Part shown: piece after piece, positions 6,062 through 8,475 of the stretch
Position numbering within the stretch: the stretch's first letter is position 1
Layout: each line of letters starts with the position of its first letter
DNA from: Nanobdellota archaeon
Lineage (GTDB): Archaea; Nanobdellota; Nanobdellia; Pacearchaeales; GW2011-AR1
Length of the DNA stretch: 8,475 nt
Assembly: GCA_023397215.1 (NCBI GenBank)
Contig: JAEWUG010000011.1
Coordinates: forward strand, 1 to 8,475
Direction of reading: 5' to 3'
Made by a program: the position numbers and the translations under genes
Notes under the pieces: generated by a model
Told to the model about the DNA's origin: nothing
Databases searched by the model: none
Seen by the model: the letters and a program-made list of their open reading frames with translations, nothing else

Positions 6062-6582
6062 TGAGAATTGAATTTTTAGATAAAGCAAAAAAGAAAAAAG
6101 TTTTAGAATATTTGAATTATTTAGGTTTGAATGAAATTGATGGTTTATTTCTTAAATCTGGTAAAGAGAGAATTAGAGTTTATACTGGAGATTTTAATAA
6201 AGATGATATTTTAGTGTTTTATAATCTTCTTCCAATAGAATCTGTAGGGCTTTATTTTGCTAAGGAAATCTTGGATAAAAGTAATGGGCAAAGAGAAATT
6301 CGTTTGAGTCTTGATGGGAGTCATTTATTAAAAGATCAAATTAAAAATAATATTATTAGTTTAGACAGTGAGCAGGAAAAGAAGTGGTTTTTTGGAGAAG
6401 ATATTGATTTGAATGAAGAACAAATAGAACTTGTTAAAGATTTTAAAGAGAGGTTTGTTGTTATTCAATCTAAAGATAGTTTTGATTTTATTGGAACAGG
6501 AAAATTAAGTGTTTGTGGGACTAAGGTTTATAGTTTCTTGCCTAAAGAAAGAAGAAGAAAAGTTGCTGTTATTGGAAATTAA
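6061..6582 (+). CDS. PUA-domain RNA-binding protein, probable partner of the NOP2/Sun methyltransferase (COG3270-like)
   Basis: The 173-residue product resembles the archaeal NOL1/NOP2/fmu-associated PUA family. An N-terminal region (1-80) includes GKERIRVYTGD (34-44). It is followed by SLDGSHLLKDQIKNNIISL (83-101), a WFFGEDIDL segment (109-117) and the PUA-type ending FVVIQSKDSFDFIGTGKLSV (132-151) with FLPKERRRKV (159-168). PUA domains position RNA for modification enzymes. In some relatives a PUA module is fused to the methyltransferase, whereas here the two are separate genes overlapping by one base, with AGAGG (6047-6051) as a weak ribosome binding site. The family call is firm for the C-terminal half and less so for the N-terminal half. 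Confidence 0.75.
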   Translation: MRIEFLDKAKKKKVLEYLNYLGLNEIDGLFLKSGKERIRVYTGDFNKDDILVFYNLLPIESVGLYFAKEILDKSNGQREIRLSLDGSHLLKDQIKNNIISLDSEQEKKWFFGEDIDLNEEQIELVKDFKERFVVIQSKDSFDFIGTGKLSVCGTKVYSFLPKERRRKVAVIGN

Positions 6583-6605
6583 TCTTTTGTTTTTTTGTGG
6601 TTTTT
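6583..6605 (+). terminator. T-rich terminator after the ribosomal/methyltransferase operon
   Basis: Immediately after the stop at 6582 the plus strand is almost pure T with a few G and C, including TTTTGTTTTTTT (6585-6596). Archaeal RNA polymerase terminates at such oligo-T stretches without needing a hairpin. It is a good candidate for the end of the operon that starts at L7Ae. Confidence 0.5.
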
Positions 6606-6694
6606 GGATTTAATTTTCCCACTTGTTTTCAACTTCGTTGAAATACCCACCCTATCTTATTTGCATTGCCTAAAATATTATAAATCCAAAAACC
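6599..6694. repeat. 14-bp perfect inverted repeat enclosing a smaller hairpin
   Basis: GGTTTTTGGATTTA (6599-6612) is the exact reverse complement of TAAATCCAAAAACC (6681-6694), separated by 68 bases. Within the interval lies a second perfect hairpin, TTTCAAC (6627-6633) and GTTGAAA (6637-6643) with a three-base loop. On either strand this would fold into a long stem with an inner hairpin. A near copy of the right arm (6778-6790) matches 13 of the 14 bases and could compete for the same left arm. Confidence 0.75.
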
Positions 6695-6792
6695 TAATTT
6701 TATTTTTCTTAATTATTTATCAACTTTTCCTTTTGTTGAAATATTTACCTACTTTATTTGTGTTGCTTAAAATATAATAAATCCAAAAACTT
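6611..6792. repeat. Imperfect tandem repeat, two units of about 84 and 98 bp
   Basis: Unit 1 (6611-6694) and unit 2 (6695-6792) share TAATTTT at the start, CAAC then GTTGAAATA in the middle, and a well conserved right half from ATTTG through TTGC, TAAAATAT and TAAATCCAAAAAC. Matched by eye the conserved part (about 58 bases) is roughly 80% identical. The offset is 97-98 bases, not a multiple of three, and length differs between units, which argues against a protein repeat. A weaker third echo may lie at 6807-6830. The 341 bases from 6583 to 6923 contain no convincing gene. Confidence 0.65.
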
Positions 6793-6892
6793 GGAGTTGG
6801 AATTTTGTTGAATAAAATTTATTTGTTTGTGGAGACTAACTTTATTTTATTTGGAATTTTAATATTAGGTTTGCTTTTTGTTTTATGGCTAA

Positions 6893-6900
6893 ATTTATAT
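6893..6900 (+). promoter_or_regulatory. TATA box for the DUF106 gene (leaderless start)
   Basis: TTTATATA, within CTAAATTTATATAG, is centred about 27 bases before the ATG at 6924. That predicts transcription starting at or very near that ATG, and it supports 6924 over the in-frame TTG at 6915. Confidence 0.55.
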
Positions 6901-6923
6901 AGTCTTGGATTTTATTGTTTTTT

Positions 6924-7337
6924 ATGGGAATTGTTGAATTAATGGTTGCATATCCAAAGATTTCTTTGGTTGTTATTGGGGTTGTTGTTACTTTTTTTTC
7001 TACTTTGTCTATGAAGTTTTTTACTAATCAGAGTCATTTGAAGAGTTTAAAGGATAAGCAAAAAGATTTACAAAAACAATTGAGGGAATGTCAAAAGAAT
7101 AATGATTTTTGTAAGATGCAAGAATTAAATAAGGAGGTTATGGATGTTAGTATGAGTTTAATGAAGGCTTCTTTTAGTGTTAAACAAATGCTTGTTACTA
7201 TGGTTCCTTTTCTTATTTTATTTAATTGGTTGAGAAAAATTTATATTCCTATTTTGGGTAATTGGTGGATTGCTTGGTATTTGATTTCGTCTATGGTTTC
7301 TAGTTCTTTTTATAGAAAGTTATTGAAGATGGCTTAG
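6924..7337 (+). CDS. DUF106 (EMC3/Get1/TMCO1-like) membrane protein insertase, YidC/Oxa1 superfamily
   Basis: The 137-residue product has the DUF106 layout. A first membrane segment (about 13-32) is followed by a cytosolic charged helical stretch likely to form a coiled coil (about 37-76, FTNQSHLKSLKDKQKDLQKQ and on). Two further membrane segments lie near 88-104 and 113-131, with PFLILFNWL and WWIAWYLISS. Archaeal DUF106 proteins are YidC/Oxa1 superfamily insertases that help membrane proteins enter the lipid bilayer, alone or beside SecYEG. In many archaea the gene sits near secY, and here an apparent secY is about 1 kb away. I chose the ATG at 6924 for its promoter spacing. The upstream TTG at 6915 would add only MFF. 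The stop overlaps that of the convergent transferase gene. Confidence 0.87.
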   Translation: MGIVELMVAYPKISLVVIGVVVTFFSTLSMKFFTNQSHLKSLKDKQKDLQKQLRECQKNNDFCKMQELNKEVMDVSMSLMKASFSVKQMLVTMVPFLILFNWLRKIYIPILGNWWIAWYLISSMVSSSFYRKLLKMA

Positions 7338-8332
7338 ATTAAGAATAATGTTGCTATTAAGATAAATAATATTTCTATTGAATAAATAAAGTAAACTACA
7401 TCTTTTTCTCTTATATTTTTTTTGAATTTGCTTAGTATTAATATTGATAAATGTGTTAGGCTGTAAATTTTTGGATAAGGTAATTCTAAATATCCTTTTT
7501 TGTTTACTTTGCCGAATGATTGTTTTTTTAGTTTTCCTCTTAATTTTAATAATACTTCTGCAAAATAAGGAATGTAAATTATTAGTAGGAATTTTTCAAA
7601 GTTTCCAAGGACTGCAATTGAAACTAATAATGCTCCAATGCTATAAGTTAGTATATCTCCGGGGAATACTTTTGCTGGACACCAATTGAAAATTAAAAAT
7701 CCAATAAGTGCTGAGACCATACAAAGTCCTATTATGCTTAACCAAAATGAACCTGTGAAATAAGCTACAAAACTTAAGAAGCTTAGCATTAATATTCCCA
7801 TTCCTGCTTCTAGTCCATTAAATCCTGCTAAAAAATTAAATGTTGTTGATACAAATCCTATTGCTAATGGTAATACTATAAAAGGGTAGATTAATCCTAA
7901 ATAAACTGGCCCAATAAAAGGTAATGTTATTGTTTTTATTCCAGCATTTATTATGATTAAAGGAATTGATGCAAAGATAGCCATGAATATTCTGAATTTG
8001 ATTGATAAACCTCCTTTTTTCCATCCTAATAAATCATCAACTAATCCAATTACACAAAATAATAATATTACTCCAATTAATGCAAAGATTTGTGTTTCAT
8101 ATGAACTTCTTCCTGTGATAAAACTTTTTAAGAATAAATAAGTGAATATTCCTAAAATAAAACCTAATATTACAATTACTCCTCCACTTGAAGCAACATT
8201 TTTTGGATGATTTTTTTTATTCATATCTTCCCAGAGCATTTGTGTTTGTTTGCATTTTTTAATCCAAATTGGTAAAAAAATTAAGATAGATAAAAAACTT
8301 ACTAATATTGATAGTAGTAGGATATAATCCAT
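7334..8332 (-). CDS. UDP-GlcNAc:dolichyl-phosphate GlcNAc-1-phosphate transferase-like (ALG7/AglH, MraY family)
   Basis: This 332-residue polytopic protein belongs to the polyprenyl-phosphate N-acetylhexosamine-1-phosphate transferase family (GT4/MraY). Visible are NHPKNVASSGGV (41-52), the acidic IGLVDDLLGW (95-104) with D99-D100, FNFLAGFNGLEAGMG (165-179) and FPGDILTYSIGALL (223-236). About ten hydrophobic segments are predicted. The FNGLEAG and FPGD-to-AVLGNFEKFLL stretches look more like eukaryotic ALG7/DPAGT1 than bacterial MraY or WecA, and cell-wall peptidoglycan is not expected in archaea. The likely role is the first membrane step of lipid-linked glycan assembly for N-glycosylation, at the cytoplasmic face. 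The sugar specificity is inferred. The ATG at 8332 has no Shine-Dalgarno. The gene is divergent from secY and overlaps the DUF106 stop by 4 bp. Confidence 0.88.
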   Translation of the reverse strand: MDYILLLSILVSFLSILIFLPIWIKKCKQTQMLWEDMNKKNHPKNVASSGGVIVILGFILGIFTYLFLKSFITGRSSYETQIFALIGVILLFCVIGLVDDLLGWKKGGLSIKFRIFMAIFASIPLIIINAGIKTITLPFIGPVYLGLIYPFIVLPLAIGFVSTTFNFLAGFNGLEAGMGILMLSFLSFVAYFTGSFWLSIIGLCMVSALIGFLIFNWCPAKVFPGDILTYSIGALLVSIAVLGNFEKFLLIIYIPYFAEVLLKLRGKLKKQSFGKVNKKGYLELPYPKIYSLTHLSILILSKFKKNIREKDVVYFIYSIEILFILIATLFLI

Positions 8333-8352
8333 ATTTTATTTAATTATAATTA

Positions 8353-8361
8353 GTTTAAAAA
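8353..8361 (-). promoter_or_regulatory. Possible TATA box for the GlcNAc-1-phosphate transferase gene
   Basis: The minus strand reads TTTTTAAAC here, 21-29 bases before the ATG at 8332. It is a weaker match than the other TATA elements, but the spacing fits a leaderless mRNA. Confidence 0.35.
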
Positions 8362-8384
8362 GTTACTTTTTATTTTTTTCAATA

Positions 8385-8393
8385 ACTTTATAA
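8385..8393 (+). promoter_or_regulatory. TATA box for the secY-like gene (leaderless start)
   Basis: ACTTTATAA, part of AACTTTATAAAACTT, is centred about 28 bases before the ATG at 8417. No Shine-Dalgarno is seen, so transcription probably starts at or near the ATG. Confidence 0.5.
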
Positions 8394-8416
8394 AACTTAA
8401 ATGAAATATTTATGAT

Positions 8417-8475
8417 ATGGGATTGAGGGAAATACTTCAAAATTTGCCAGAGGTTATGGCTCCTACTGAAAAGAA
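8417..8475 (+). CDS. secY: Probable protein translocase subunit SecY, N-terminus only
   Basis: Only 19 complete codons lie in the window: MGLREILQNLPEVMAPTEK. This resembles the N-terminal cytosolic helix of archaeal SecY, where a short amphipathic helix is followed by a PEV-x-x-P motif before the first transmembrane segment (compare the IPEVELP of Methanocaldococcus SecY, from memory). SecY is the channel subunit of the SecYEG translocon. The start is chosen because an in-frame stop lies just upstream (8402-8404) and a TATA box is correctly spaced. The neighbouring DUF106 insertase, a frequent neighbour of secY in archaea, supports the call. With so few residues it stays provisional. Confidence 0.6.
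   Translation, partial: MGLREILQNLPEVMAPTEK

Noticed and set aside
6595..6777. Open frame for a 60-residue hydrophobic peptide in the repeat region
   Set aside because: It lies over the tandem repeat, whose 97-98-base period would break the frame. It has a start inside the T-rich terminator with no ribosome binding site, and the Phe/Leu richness follows from T-rich DNA.
6637..6790. CRISPR-like repeat spacing
   Set aside because: Only two clear units are present, imperfect and of unequal length, with no uniform spacers and no cas genes.
7444..8141. Several short frames on both strands within the GlcNAc-1-phosphate transferase gene
   Set aside because: All overlap conserved motifs of the transferase and show only low-complexity hydrophobic or Asn-rich sequence.
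1..8475. Search for a mobile element, defence or secondary-metabolite cassette
   Set aside because: No transposase, integrase, toxin-antitoxin, nuclease or synthase is recognisable. Nearly all coding space is core archaeal genes.

Overview
This window looks like chromosomal DNA of a very AT-rich archaeon with a compact genome, most likely a DPANN lineage such as Pacearchaeota or Woesearchaeota. The lineage is inferred from gene content and composition and was not tested by phylogeny. Archaeal hallmarks are an rfcS-rfcL clamp-loader pair, an L7Ae-eS28-eL24 ribosomal operon, a DUF106 (EMC3/Get1-like) insertase next to an apparent secY, a dolichol-type (ALG7-like) GlcNAc-1-phosphate transferase, and a eIF2B-fold sugar isomerase. 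Codons end mostly in A or T and arginine is almost always AGA.

Layout from left to right. (1) A 5'-complete, 3'-truncated SpoIIM-family membrane protein on the minus strand (1-814), divergent from (2) a ribose-1,5-bisphosphate isomerase-like gene (905-1726, +). (3) That gene converges, with overlapping stop codons, on rfcL (1723-2919, -). rfcL abuts rfcS (2920-3945, -) with no gap, so the two form one transcript. (4) A 219-bp divergent promoter region carries the rfcS promoter and the promoter plus structured leader of the ribosomal operon. (5) The plus-strand operon is L7Ae, eS28, eL24, then a NOL1/NOP2/Sun RNA m5C methyltransferase and a PUA-domain partner that overlaps it by one base. (6) A 341-bp region without a convincing gene (6583-6923) holds a T-rich terminator, an imperfect tandem repeat with a 14-bp perfect inverted repeat, and a promoter. 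(7) A DUF106 membrane insertase (6924-7337, +) converges, again with overlapping stops, on (8) the GlcNAc-1-phosphate transferase (7334-8332, -). (9) That gene is divergent from the start of an apparent secY (8417-, +).

The genes are mostly core information processing: PCNA loading, ribosome structure, RNA modification, and membrane protein insertion with N-glycosylation. The isomerase may belong to the archaeal AMP/NMP-degradation route to 3-phosphoglycerate; its RuBisCO and phosphorylase partners are not in the window. First genes of transcripts mostly have a TATA box about 25-35 bp before the start codon, which suggests leaderless mRNAs. Downstream genes more often have a Shine-Dalgarno-like sequence. 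L7Ae is the exception, with an apparent leader of about 75 nt.

I found no mobile element, CRISPR array, defence cassette or tRNA/rRNA gene. The parts most worth a second look are the 6599-6792 repeat structure, the L7Ae leader, and small departures from family norm in several core proteins (short RfcL without a visible PIP box, SRT in place of SRC in RfcS, Q/K-rich extension on eS28, short L7Ae, EVEP in place of ETRP in the isomerase).
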